Assembly (NCBI GenBank): GCA_035605975.1
Contig: DATNGG010000040.1
Location: forward strand, 1 to 64,000
Direction of reading: 5' to 3'
Origin: CAIKMD01 sp035605975
GTDB taxonomy: Bacteria > Pseudomonadota > Alphaproteobacteria > ATCC43930 > CGMCC-115725
DNA: 64,000 bases
Positions 51,620 to 60,184 of this stretch are shown here, piece after piece (within the stretch, counting starts at the first letter, position 1; every line of letters starts with the position of its first letter). Under the pieces are notes generated by a model. It ran no database searches. It saw only the letters and a list, made by a program, of their open reading frames with translations, and was not told the origin of the DNA. The position numbers and the translations under genes were made by a program.

Positions 51620-53279
51620 GACGGCCTCCCGTGGATTGGTTGCTCCGCAAGCCTAAGCCTTCCCGCCGCTTCGGTCCATCGCCTTGCGCCGGGCGCAGCG
51701 CCGCGGCCTCCCTGCGGCCCGAGCCGATCATCAACGCTGCGCAGAGCGAGGAAAGCAGCGCCAACGCGGCGGCGATCAGCATGACGGTACGAAAGCTCGC
51801 GAGATAAGCCAGCGCCACGGCCTCTTCGAGCGCCTGCGCCTCGCCCGGCCGCAAGCCCTTCGGCAGCGGCAGCGCGGCGAGCTTGTCGCGGCTCGCGGCG
51901 AGAAAGCGCGCGCCGTCGGGGCTGAGCGCGAGCCCGCCTGTCACGGCATCAATGGCGTGGCCGAAAACCGCAACCGCCAGCGCGCCGAAAGCCGCGACCG
52001 CTAGAAGCGAGGCGATCTCCGAGACGGCGTTGTTGACGCCCGAGGCGATGCCCGCGCGCTCGGCGCCGACTGCATTGAGCACCGTCGTCGTCAGCGGCGC
52101 GATGCTGATCGCCATGCCGAGGCCGAGGATAAGCATCGGCGGCAGGAAATCGCGCCAATAGGACGCATCGAGCCCGGGCCGCGCGAAGAGCGCGAAGCCC
52201 GCGGCAGCGATCAGCGGGCCGATGATGAGCGGAAGGCGCGCGCCGAATCGGTCGATGAGGCCGCCCGACCAGGGCGACAGCAACCCGATGAGAAGCGTGA
52301 AGGGCAGAAACACCGCCCCCGCTTCCGCCGCGCCGTAATGGCGCGCCTGGATGAGATCGAAGGGCAGAAAGAAGAACGCGCCGCCGAGCCCGGTATAGAG
52401 AAAGAGCGTCAGCAGATTGGCGCCGCTGAAGTCGCGGGCGCGAAACAACGCGAGCGGCACCATCGGCGCGCGGCGCTTCGCTTCGAGCGCGACAAAGGCC
52501 AAGAGAAGCGCGATGCCGACAAGCAGCGCGCCCCAGACGAAGGGGCTCGGCCAGCCGAGCACGCCCGAGCGGATGAGCCCCAGAGCGAGTGCGCCAAGCC
52601 CCGCGACGGCGAGCAGCGCGCCCGGCCAATCCTGCCGTCGCGGCGCGTCCCCACTTCGGCTTTCGGGCAAATGGCGCCAAGCAATGGCGAGCGTCAGAAG
52701 CGCCAAGGGCAGGTTGATGAAAAAGATCGCACGCCAGCTGATCGCGTCGGCGAGCCATCCGCCGAGCACGGGTCCCAAGGCCGCCGCCATGGCCGAGGCC
52801 GCCGCCCAGCTGCCGATCGCCTTGCCGCGCGTCTCTTTCGGAAAGCTCGCGCCGATGATCGCAAGATTGCTCGGCACCAGCAGCGCGCCGCCGACACCCT
52901 GGACGCCGCGCGCGATGGCGAGTTCGACCGCGCCGCGCGATAAGCCGCACCACAGCGACGCCAACGCGAAGAGAGTGACGCCGATGATGAAGATGCGGCG
53001 CCGGCCATAACGGTCGCCGAGCGATCCGCCGGTCAGCATCAGCGCGGCGAGAAACACCGTATAGGCATTGACCACCCATTGCATGAGGGTGATCGAGGCG
53101 GAGAGCTGGGCCTGGATCACCGGCAGCGCGACGCTCACCGCGCTGCCGTCGATATAGGCCATGCTCGAGCCGAGGATGGCAGCGGCAAGCACGAAGCGCT
53201 GTTGCCGCGCCGTGCAAGCTGGCCCCGCCCCAGCCGCGCGGATCGCGGCTTCATCGCAGGGCCGCGGCTGCGGACTCAC
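51438..53279 (-). CDS. MFS drug/solute transporter, DHA2-type, with over-long 3' frame
   Basis: A 14-TM major facilitator of the DHA2 (EmrB-like) group. ILGSSMAYIDGSAVSVALPV (motif D1-type, ~36-55), the TM2-3 loop GGSLGDRYGRRRIFIIG (motif A, ~84) and ALGPVLGGWLADAISWRAIF (motif C, ~165) are intact. Recognisable transporter sequence ends near ALALLSSLCAALMIGSG, ~530 residues in. The remaining ~75 residues are charged, low-complexity and overlap the next gene, so the native stop was probably lost by a small frameshift, or the tail is genuine. GTG 53279 is used, without a convincing ribosome-binding site. Lies 24 bases after the carboxypeptidase gene. Confidence 0.88.
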   Translation of the reverse strand: MSPQPRPCDEAAIRAAGAGPACTARQQRFVLAAAILGSSMAYIDGSAVSVALPVIQAQLSASITLMQWVVNAYTVFLAALMLTGGSLGDRYGRRRIFIIGVTLFALASLWCGLSRGAVELAIARGVQGVGGALLVPSNLAIIGASFPKETRGKAIGSWAAASAMAAALGPVLGGWLADAISWRAIFFINLPLALLTLAIAWRHLPESRSGDAPRRQDWPGALLAVAGLGALALGLIRSGVLGWPSPFVWGALLVGIALLLAFVALEAKRRAPMVPLALFRARDFSGANLLTLFLYTGLGGAFFFLPFDLIQARHYGAAEAGAVFLPFTLLIGLLSPWSGGLIDRFGARLPLIIGPLIAAAGFALFARPGLDASYWRDFLPPMLILGLGMAISIAPLTTTVLNAVGAERAGIASGVNNAVSEIASLLAVAAFGALAVAVFGHAIDAVTGGLALSPDGARFLAASRDKLAALPLPKGLRPGEAQALEEAVALAYLASFRTVMLIAAALALLSSLCAALMIGSGRREAAALRPAQGDGPKRREGLGLRSNQSTGGRHGGRIISGLARLAIRRYRVHALDRYGTGQQDEGALSRSGDRHADDLDEARAGRRHPGACT

Positions 53280-53303
53280 GTGCGCGCGCTCAAGCCGCCG
53301 CGT

Positions 53304-54905
53304 TCACTCGGCGGAAGCCGGGTAGAGCCGCCTGGCGTCACGATGCAACGCGGCACGCGAGCCCGGCCGCAGATACATCATGTGCCCGCCCGGGTAGAGC
53401 GTCAGCGCGATGCGCTCGCGTGGAATCGTCGCCGGCAGATGATCCACCACATAGCGGCTTGTCATATAAGGGGTGACAAGATCGGTCATGCCATGCGCGA
53501 TCATCACCTTGAGGCGCGGGTTGAGCGCGAGGGCGCGCGCCAGTTCCGAAACGGCGCCGACGGAATTGCTCGGCCCCTGCGTACCCCATTGCCATTTGCG
53601 GCCGACCTCGCCGCTCAAGAGCACATAGCGCCGGTCGGTCTTGAAATTGAGCTCGTCGCGCAGATAGGCGACGAAGCCACCGGTCAAAGGCGCGGTGATG
53701 CCGGCGAGGATCGGGTCGCCGCGCCGCGCGACGTAGAAGGAGGGATCGGGATCGGGGCCGGCCACCGACCCGTCATAACGGCTGACCACTTCGCCTTCGC
53801 TGTGGTGGATGCTTTTGATGAACAGGTCGGTTGGCACGCGCGCGCGCCAGCGCGCGACCTCGGCTTGAGGCAAGCCGATGAGCTCGGCGACTTTCGCATC
53901 GAGCTTCTCCACCGCGGCGGCATCGCCGACGGGTGCCGCCAGCCCGGTGAGATAGTCGCCGAGGGCAAAGCGTTCGGCGGGCTTCAGCGCCTCGGGCGTC
54001 AGCGCGTCATGCTTTTCCAAATTGACGGCGGCAAAGGAGGGAAGTTTGAGTGCCCATGCTAGCGGCGCGAAATCGCCCGGCTCGATCAGCGCGAATTCGA
54101 GCACCGGCGAGATCAGCACCGCGCCGCTGACGGCGATGCCTTCATCGCTTGCCAAGGTCAGGGGCAAGCGCGCCGCTCGCAGCCCGCCATAGCTTTCGCC
54201 GACGAGATAGACCGGCGAGCCATAGCGGTCGAGCTTCGACAGCACGCGGCGGATGATCGCGCCGAGGGATTGGAGGTCTTGGTTGACGCCGAAGAACGCC
54301 TTTTGCGCGTCTTGCGGGCTGGTCGTCGGCAGGCTGTAGCCCGTGCCGACCGGATCGATGAAGACGAGGTCGGTCGCATCGAGCCAGGTGTCGGGATTGT
54401 CGATCAGCTTTGGATGCGGCGGCGGCAAAGCGCGTCCGCCGCCGAAATCGAGAATGCGCGGCCCGAGCGCGGCCATGTCGAGATAGGCCGCGGCCGCGCC
54501 GGGCCCGCCATTCAGCGCGAAGGTGATCGGCCGCTTGCTCTTGTCCTCGCCGTCGCGCGTATAGGCGATATAGAACACCTGCGCGAGCGTCTGCCCTTTG
54601 TCGTCGCTGAGCTCGAGCGTGCCGGCGCGCGCGGTATAGGCGAGTTTCTGCCCGGCGAGCGTTATGGTGTGCGCCGTCACCGCGTCGGGCGGCAGCGGCG
54701 GCAGCGCCGCCTCCTTCGCGGACGCGCTGCCGGCAGTCTCCGGCCCGGATACGGCGGCCGGCGGCCCGGAGCGCTGCGCGCGTTGCGCAAAGCTGGGCGG
54801 CGCGAGCACCGCGCCCGCCAGCGCCAGGATTAGCAAGATCGCAGCAGCGCGTCCCCAACGCAGCGGCATCACGAATTCGAGAGGCCGCCTACCCCGGATG
54901 CGCAT
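53304..54905 (-). CDS. S10-family serine carboxypeptidase-like protein
   Basis: A 533-aa secreted alpha/beta-hydrolase of peptidase family S10. A long signal region with AAAILLILALAGAVLAPPSF (~20-39) precedes a short Ala/Pro linker. The nucleophile Ser is in YLVGESYGGLRAARLPL (~232), Asp in MIAHGMTDLVTPYMTSRYVV (~470) and His in ALTLYPGGHMMYLRP (~507). The substrate-side NGGPGAAAAYLDMAALGPR (~131) corresponds to the S10 oxyanion region. Bacterial members are periplasmic or outer-membrane peptidases or esterases. GGGAG precedes ATG 54905; an internal ATG at 54869 is less supported. Confidence 0.9.
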   Translation of the reverse strand: MRIRGRRPLEFVMPLRWGRAAAILLILALAGAVLAPPSFAQRAQRSGPPAAVSGPETAGSASAKEAALPPLPPDAVTAHTITLAGQKLAYTARAGTLELSDDKGQTLAQVFYIAYTRDGEDKSKRPITFALNGGPGAAAAYLDMAALGPRILDFGGGRALPPPHPKLIDNPDTWLDATDLVFIDPVGTGYSLPTTSPQDAQKAFFGVNQDLQSLGAIIRRVLSKLDRYGSPVYLVGESYGGLRAARLPLTLASDEGIAVSGAVLISPVLEFALIEPGDFAPLAWALKLPSFAAVNLEKHDALTPEALKPAERFALGDYLTGLAAPVGDAAAVEKLDAKVAELIGLPQAEVARWRARVPTDLFIKSIHHSEGEVVSRYDGSVAGPDPDPSFYVARRGDPILAGITAPLTGGFVAYLRDELNFKTDRRYVLLSGEVGRKWQWGTQGPSNSVGAVSELARALALNPRLKVMIAHGMTDLVTPYMTSRYVVDHLPATIPRERIALTLYPGGHMMYLRPGSRAALHRDARRLYPASAE

Positions 54906-55013
54906 CGGACCATCTCCCGCTCGAGCCTCAGGCCGAGTGGGTTGCTAGGACCGCTCCTGCCCGGCCGCAAGAGCGCGGCCGGAATGGAGACGGCGCCGCG
55001 CGCGCTGCTTGCG

Positions 55014-56216
55014 CTATTTCCCCTGCGGGTGCAGCTCGGTCCAGGGGTCCTTCACCATCTTGAAAGTCTCGAACTCGACATTGGCGAGCTTGCCGTTTTT
55101 CTTCTCGACGCGGCGGATATAGATGTTCTGGATGATCTGACGCGTCTTGGGGTCGATCGCGAAGGAGCCGCGCGGGCTTTCATCGGTCTTGTAATGGCTC
55201 AGGATCGCCATCGCCTGATCGCCGGTAAAGTTGCCATGCGTCTTCTTGATGACGTCGAAGATCATCGCCATCCCGTCCCAGCCCTGCACGGCGACGAAAT
55301 CCGGGATGACTTTCGGCCCATAGGCCTTCTCCCAGGCCGCAAGGAACGCCTTGTTGGCCGGCCGGTCGGCCGCGACCGAATATGTGCCCGAGCTGACGAC
55401 GCCGAGCGGGATATCCCCCATATTCGGCAGCTCGCTGTCGATGACGAGATCCTGCGTCGTCACCAGCGTGATGCCCGCCTGCTTCAAGCCGAGATCGCTA
55501 TAGCTCTTCATCATCTGCGTCGATTCCGGCCCGCCGGGCACGAAGATGAACAGCGTCTTCGGCTTGGCGTCCTTGATGCGCTGGAGATAGGGCGCGAAAT
55601 CGACATTCTCGACCGGAAAGCGCACCGCGCCGACGATCTTGCCGCCGCCGTCGAGGATGCCTTTCTTGAAGCCGCCCTCGGCATCCCAGCCGGGCGCGTA
55701 ATCGCTCACCGCGATCGAGGCATCGCCCTGGCCGTGCTTCACCGCCCATTCGGCCATGGGATAGGAGACCTGCCACAGAGTGAAGGAATCGCGCACGATA
55801 TAGGGCGATTTGAAGGGCAGCTCGGCCGCGGCCGCGTTCATATCGACGAATGGAATCTTGGCCTCGGTCATGATCGGCGCGATGGCGAGCGCGTCGGGCG
55901 AATAGACGGCGCCGGCGATCATATCGACATGGTCGCGGGTGATCAGCTCCTGGGCGAGCCGCTTGGCGACATTCGGCGCAACGCCGGTGTCGTCGCGCTT
56001 GATGAGCTCGATCTTGACGCCCGCCGGCAGGTCCTTCTCGTGCAGCTTCGTATAAAGCGTCAGCCCCTTATCCATGGAGATACCGGGGGGCGCCAAGGGG
56101 CCTGAATATGTGGTGATGATGCCGATCTTGATCGTCTTTGCCGCCGCTTGCCCCGCGAAGGGCAGCCCCAGCGCCATTACCGCAACAAGACCGACCCAAA
56201 TGCTTCTGCTTCTCAT
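55014..56216 (-). CDS. Branched-chain-amino-acid-type ABC substrate-binding protein (LivK/Peripla_BP_6)
   Basis: A 400-aa type I periplasmic binding protein. Signal peptide WVGLVAVMALGLPFAGQAAA (~7-26). Mature start KTIKIGIITTYSGPLAPPGI, then LAQELITRDHVDMIAGAVYS (~87), FAPYLQRIKDAKPKTLFIFV and a C-terminal AIDPKTRQIIQNIYIRRVEK are typical of Liv-type receptors, many of which bind aromatic acids rather than amino acids. It is a paralogue of the protein at 58832 (ELITRD.., VQ/QRI.DAKP.., I.IR.ERRNG/VEKKNG). No livHMGF genes are near. Followed on the other side by DUF1003. Confidence 0.9.
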   Translation of the reverse strand: MRSRSIWVGLVAVMALGLPFAGQAAAKTIKIGIITTYSGPLAPPGISMDKGLTLYTKLHEKDLPAGVKIELIKRDDTGVAPNVAKRLAQELITRDHVDMIAGAVYSPDALAIAPIMTEAKIPFVDMNAAAAELPFKSPYIVRDSFTLWQVSYPMAEWAVKHGQGDASIAVSDYAPGWDAEGGFKKGILDGGGKIVGAVRFPVENVDFAPYLQRIKDAKPKTLFIFVPGGPESTQMMKSYSDLGLKQAGITLVTTQDLVIDSELPNMGDIPLGVVSSGTYSVAADRPANKAFLAAWEKAYGPKVIPDFVAVQGWDGMAMIFDVIKKTHGNFTGDQAMAILSHYKTDESPRGSFAIDPKTRQIIQNIYIRRVEKKNGKLANVEFETFKMVKDPWTELHPQGK

Positions 56217-56408
56217 CGTCGCGCCTCCTAAAATTCGTCAGTCAGGAACACGCGCGAGGTGGTTTCTTATTGCCGGGGAGCCTAGGCCAATCGCGCCGCC
56301 GAGGCAATTCGGACGGGACGGGGCGACCTCGGGCGCGATCGCGATTCAATCCGCTGCACCGCTGTCATAGAATCGGCGCTTTCGGGATTGGAGACGAGGA
56401 GAGCCGCC

Positions 56409-56912
56409 ATGGCCGAGGAGCACGTTACCAAGGTTCATCTGACCGCCGAGGATTATCGCCGCCTCCTCGAGCTGCGCCACCAGCGGCCCTCGGAGCGGCA
56501 AGCGAAGCCGCATCATCTGAGGCTCGGTCAACGCGTCGCCGACTGCGTCGCGGCGACCGTCGGCTCCTGGCATTTCATCATCGCGCAATCGGTCATCCTG
56601 GCGCTCTGGATCGCGCTCAACGTCGTGGCGTTTATCGCTCACTGGGATCCCTATCCCTTCATCCTGTTGAACCTCATCCTCTCCTTCCAGGCGGCCTACA
56701 CCGCGCCGATCATCATGATGAGCCAGAACCGGCAATACGAGATCGATCACCGCCATGCCGAGCATGATTATCATGTCAACGTCAAGGCGGAGCTCGAGAT
56801 CGAGTTGCTGCATCAGAAGATCGACATGTTGCGCGAGCAGGAAGTGGCACGGCTCTTGACCGTGCTCGAGAATGTCTCGGCGCATTTGGCGGCCGATGCC
56901 GCGAAATCCTAA
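56409..56912 (+). CDS. DUF1003 membrane protein
   Basis: A 167-aa protein with the DUF1003 core: VGSWHFIIAQSVILALWIAL (~45-64, TM1), NVVAFIAHWDPYPFILLNLI (TM2) and SFQAAYTAPIIMMSQNRQYE (~92-111), followed by a helical C-terminus (VKAELEIELLHQKIDMLREQ). The family function is unknown. ATG 56409 follows GAGGAGAGCC. It lies between a solute-binding gene and the Rieske dioxygenase operon but shows no link to aromatic metabolism. Confidence 0.9.
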   Translation: MAEEHVTKVHLTAEDYRRLLELRHQRPSERQAKPHHLRLGQRVADCVAATVGSWHFIIAQSVILALWIALNVVAFIAHWDPYPFILLNLILSFQAAYTAPIIMMSQNRQYEIDHRHAEHDYHVNVKAELEIELLHQKIDMLREQEVARLLTVLENVSAHLAADAAKS

Positions 56913-56995
56913 GAGCGCGCCGGGTTTGACGCCCGGGAAACGCGCTTCCTATCATGGCATCCGTGATAAGCGGTGGTGCCGCAAGGGGAAAGCTG

Positions 56996-58219
56996 GTGAG
57001 TAACGAGCGCATCTGGCCCGCAGCGGGCGAAACGCGCCTGCCCTATTGGGTCTATTCCGATCCCGGCCTCTATGCGCTCGAGCAGGCGCGAATCTTCTGC
57101 GGTCCGACCTGGAATTATGTCGCGCTCGAAGCCGAAATCCCCAAGCTCGGCGATTTCAAGCGCACCTTCATCGGCGATAAGTCCGTGGTGGTGGTGCGCG
57201 ACGGCGCAGGCGGGATCAATGTCCTCGAAAATCGCTGTGCGCATCGCGGCGCGCAATTCTGCCAGCGCCATCTCGGCAATGCGCAGGAATTCATCTGTCC
57301 CTATCACCAATGGACCTACCGGCTCGATGGAACGCTCCAGGCCGTGCCCTTCCGCCGCGGCGTCAAGGGCCAGGGCGGCATGCCCAAGGATTTCGCGCTG
57401 GACCAACACGGACTGCGCGCCTTGAAGGTGGCGCGTCGCAACGGCGTGGTCTTTGCCTCCTTCGCCGACGCGGTCGAGCCCTTCGAGGACTATCTCGGCA
57501 AGGAGATCCTGGCGCTGTTCGACCGGGTTTTCGACGGGCGCGGGCTCACCGTGCTGGGCTATTCGCGGCAACTGACGCCCGCCAATTGGAAGCTCGTCAT
57601 CGAGAACATCAAGGACCCCTATCACGCCAGCCTGCTGCACGTCTTCCTTTTGTCCTTCGGGCTCAACCGCGCCGATCAGCCCAATCGCCTCGTGATCGAT
57701 CCGAGCGGACGGCATGCCGCGGGCATGACCTGGCGCGGCGAGCAGAAACGCACCGCCGACAATGTCGAGATGCGATCGTTGATCGAGGATCTGAAGCTCG
57801 CCGATCCGTCGATGCTCGAGCCGGTGAAGGAATACGCGCAATACACCATCGTTCTGATGACGATTTGGCCCAATCTCGTCATGCAGCAGCAATCGAACAC
57901 GCTGGCGATGCGCCAGGTCATTCCGAAAGGCCCCAACGCTTTCGAGCTCGCCTGGACCTTCTTCGGCTATGAGACCGACGACGAGGCGATGACGCGCCGT
58001 CGGCTGCGCCAAGCCAATCTGATGGGCCCGGCGGGCTTCGTTTCGATCGACGACGGCGAGGTCATGGGATTCGTGCAGCAAGGCGCCAGCCAGGCGCCGG
58101 GCGCCGCCGGCGTCCTCGAGATGGACGGCAGCGGCTGGAGCGAGGAGACGCCGCACGCCGTGACCGAAGGCGAAATCCGCGCCATGTATCGGCACTACCG
58201 CAAGGTGATGGGGCTTTGA
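56996..58219 (+). CDS. Aromatic ring-hydroxylating dioxygenase, large (Rieske) subunit
   Basis: A ~407-aa oxygenase alpha subunit. The Rieske [2Fe-2S] motif is CAHRGAQFCQ (~82) plus ICPYHQWTYRLDGT (~102), giving Cys-x-His...Cys-x2-His. The mononuclear iron triad is in ENIKDPYHASLLH (Asp/His/His, ~203). The start PAAGETRLPYWVYSDPGLYA resembles anthranilate 1,2-dioxygenase-type large subunits. GTG 56996 is preferred (GGGGAAA upstream; MSNERIWPAAG), the ATG at 56954 being poorly supported. The beta subunit gene overlaps or abuts its stop. No ferredoxin or reductase gene is present, so electron-transfer partners must be elsewhere. Substrate inferred only as an aromatic acid. Confidence 0.92.
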   Translation: MSNERIWPAAGETRLPYWVYSDPGLYALEQARIFCGPTWNYVALEAEIPKLGDFKRTFIGDKSVVVVRDGAGGINVLENRCAHRGAQFCQRHLGNAQEFICPYHQWTYRLDGTLQAVPFRRGVKGQGGMPKDFALDQHGLRALKVARRNGVVFASFADAVEPFEDYLGKEILALFDRVFDGRGLTVLGYSRQLTPANWKLVIENIKDPYHASLLHVFLLSFGLNRADQPNRLVIDPSGRHAAGMTWRGEQKRTADNVEMRSLIEDLKLADPSMLEPVKEYAQYTIVLMTIWPNLVMQQQSNTLAMRQVIPKGPNAFELAWTFFGYETDDEAMTRRRLRQANLMGPAGFVSIDDGEVMGFVQQGASQAPGAAGVLEMDGSGWSEETPHAVTEGEIRAMYRHYRKVMGL

Positions 58220-58221
58220 AC

Positions 58222-58722
58222 GTGGCCGAAATCAGCAATCCCCGCGAACTTTCGTCCCTGGAGCTGCGCGGCGTCATCGATACGCTCTATGCCGATTATC
58301 AGGGCTGCCTCAATGAGGAGCGTTTCGAGGATTGGCCCGGTTTCTTCACCGAGGACTGTCTCTATAAGATCGTGCCGCGCGAGAACTTCGAGCGCGGCCT
58401 GCCGCTCGCGACCTGGCTGTGCGAAAGCCGCGGCTATCTCCTCGATCGCGTCACCGCCATCCGCAAGACGGCGGTCTATGCGCCGCGCGCGATCCGTCGA
58501 CTTTATTCGGGAATCCGGCTGCTCGGCTGGAAAAGCAACACAATCGAGGTGCGTGCCGATTACGCCGCCTTCGAGACGCTGCTCGACGAGATGACGCGCG
58601 TCTTCAATGTCGGCGTCTATCACGACCGTATCGTCTTCGCGGATGGCCGCCCCAAATTCAAGGAGAAGATCTGCGTCTTCGACAGCGTGCTCGTGCCGAA
58701 CAGTTTGATCTTCCCGCTCTAA
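58222..58722 (+). CDS. Aromatic ring-hydroxylating dioxygenase, small subunit
   Basis: A ~166-aa beta subunit of the cystatin-like (NTF2) fold, partner of the Rieske alpha subunit. ELRGVIDTLYADYQGCLNEE (~14-33), DWPGFFTEDCLYKIVPREN (~37), SRGYLLDRVTAIRKTAVYAP (~70-89) and the terminal KEKICVFDSVLVPNSLIFPL are standard. Start candidates are GTG 58222 and TTG 58216 (the latter overlapping the alpha stop as TTGA); translational coupling is likely with either. Same operon as the alpha gene. Confidence 0.9.
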   Translation: MAEISNPRELSSLELRGVIDTLYADYQGCLNEERFEDWPGFFTEDCLYKIVPRENFERGLPLATWLCESRGYLLDRVTAIRKTAVYAPRAIRRLYSGIRLLGWKSNTIEVRADYAAFETLLDEMTRVFNVGVYHDRIVFADGRPKFKEKICVFDSVLVPNSLIFPL

Positions 58723-58786
58723 CGCGTCATCGCGTTCGCGGCATTGCAGCCCAAAGATCCTGGTCCTGGACCGGGGTTCTTGGCCG

Positions 58787-58828
58787 AAAGCTGACAGCTT
58801 AAAGCTGAGAGCTAAAAGCTGACAGCTC
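58787..58828. repeat. Three 14-bp tandem repeats
   Basis: AAAGCTGACAGCTT (58787-58800), AAAGCTGAGAGCTA (58801-58814) and AAAGCTGACAGCTC (58815-58828) are contiguous exact-length units with one or two differences. Each unit contains the near-palindrome AGCTGACAGCT, so transcripts from either strand can fold. They occupy the spacer between the convergent beta-subunit gene and the Liv-type binding-protein gene, 4 bases after the stop of the latter. Confidence 0.8.
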
Positions 58829-58831
58829 CCC

Positions 58832-60025
58832 CTATTTGTTCAAGTGATTGTAGACGTCGTGGAAGGTGTAGATCTCCTTGTTGATGAGCTCGCCGTTGCG
58901 CCGCTCGATCTGGCGGATATAAATCGGCTGGACCACGTCGCGCGTTGCGGGATCGATGCGGATCTTGCCGCGCGGGCTGTCGAGCGAGAGCGTTTTGAAT
59001 GCCGCCATCGCCTTGTCGCCGTCGATCTTACCCTTGAGCTCGGCGATCACGTGATAGATGCCGGCCATCCCGTCATAGCCCGAGACCGACATGAAATCGG
59101 GATGAAGCCCGGTTCCGAAATATTTGGTGTAATCGGCGACGTATTTCTTGTTCACCGGGTTGTCGAGCGACCAGGAATAATTCTGCACCGAATAGGCGCC
59201 GATCTCGGCGTCGCTCGCCGCGCGCGCGGCCTGGGGCGACGCATCGAACAGGTCGGTCGCGCCCAGAAGCTTCGTGCCGGCCGCCTTCATGCCGGTCTGC
59301 ACATAAAGCTTCGAAAAAGATTCGGATTGCTTGGTGCTGGCAAGGAACAGGAAAATCGCCTGCGGCTTGGCATCGGCGATGCGCTGCACGTAAGCGGCGA
59401 AGTCGAGCTCTTGCAGCGGCACGCCGATCTCGCCCGTGATCTTGCCCCCGGCCTTGGTGAAGGCCTTCTTGAAGGCATCGCCCGCCGCATGACCCGCGAC
59501 GTAGTCGGCGACGACGACGTAGCAATCCTTGATGCCGTTCGCCGCCGCCCACTCGCCCAATTTGGTCTCGAGCGCCTCGAGCGTCGAGGCGACGCGCACG
59601 AAATAGGGCGAGGTGTCGGTGATCGACATGGTGGCAGCGTTCATCACCATGGCCGGCGTTTTCGACTGGGTGATCAGCGGCGCGATCGCAAAGGCGGTCG
59701 GGCTGAAATCGATGCCGGCGATGAAATTGACCTTGTCGCGGGTAATCAGCTCCTGTGCGAGCTGTTTGGCGCGCTCGGGATTGGGGCCCGCCTGATCGCG
59801 CTTCAGAATCTCGATCTTCTTGCCCGCGACATGGTCGCCATGCTCGCGCACATAGGTCTCGATGCCGTTGCCGATCTGCTGGCCGAAATCCCCGAACATG
59901 CCCGAGAATTGCGCGATGACGCCGATCTTGATCGTGTCCTCAGCGCGGGCTGGCGTCGCCGCCGCAAGCCCCGCCGCAGCGGCAGCCAGAAAAATTGCCC
60001 GCAGCCAATGATTACCCCGCTTCAT
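58832..60025 (-). CDS. Branched-chain-amino-acid-type ABC substrate-binding protein, paralogue of the 55014 gene
   Basis: A 397-aa Liv-type periplasmic receptor. Signal peptide WLRAIFLAAAAAGLAAATPA then RA (~7-28), mature start DTIKIGVIAQFSGMFGDFGQ, with LAQELITRDKVNFIAGIDFS (~88), FAAYVQRIADAKPQAIFLFL (~215) and ending KEIYTFHDVYNHLNK. ATG 60025 is used (GGGGGAGGG ~9 bases upstream); the frame is open for over 1 kb further upstream across the antisense of a Rieske gene, which is not coding. The receptor lies between two Rieske oxygenase genes, so an aromatic ligand is plausible. No permease nearby. Confidence 0.9.
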   Translation of the reverse strand: MKRGNHWLRAIFLAAAAAGLAAATPARAEDTIKIGVIAQFSGMFGDFGQQIGNGIETYVREHGDHVAGKKIEILKRDQAGPNPERAKQLAQELITRDKVNFIAGIDFSPTAFAIAPLITQSKTPAMVMNAATMSITDTSPYFVRVASTLEALETKLGEWAAANGIKDCYVVVADYVAGHAAGDAFKKAFTKAGGKITGEIGVPLQELDFAAYVQRIADAKPQAIFLFLASTKQSESFSKLYVQTGMKAAGTKLLGATDLFDASPQAARAASDAEIGAYSVQNYSWSLDNPVNKKYVADYTKYFGTGLHPDFMSVSGYDGMAGIYHVIAELKGKIDGDKAMAAFKTLSLDSPRGKIRIDPATRDVVQPIYIRQIERRNGELINKEIYTFHDVYNHLNK

Positions 60026-60184
60026 TGCGATACCCTCCCCCGTACTCGTCCATTGTCGGACCTTCCACGCAGCATGCGCGGATTCGGCTTCCGGGGCAAC
60101 CGGTCTCGCCCCCACCATGTCGAAATTGCCGGCTTGCGCCAAGGCGCTTATCATCCGCTCAAAGCGCGTGAAAGGGAGACGCCG

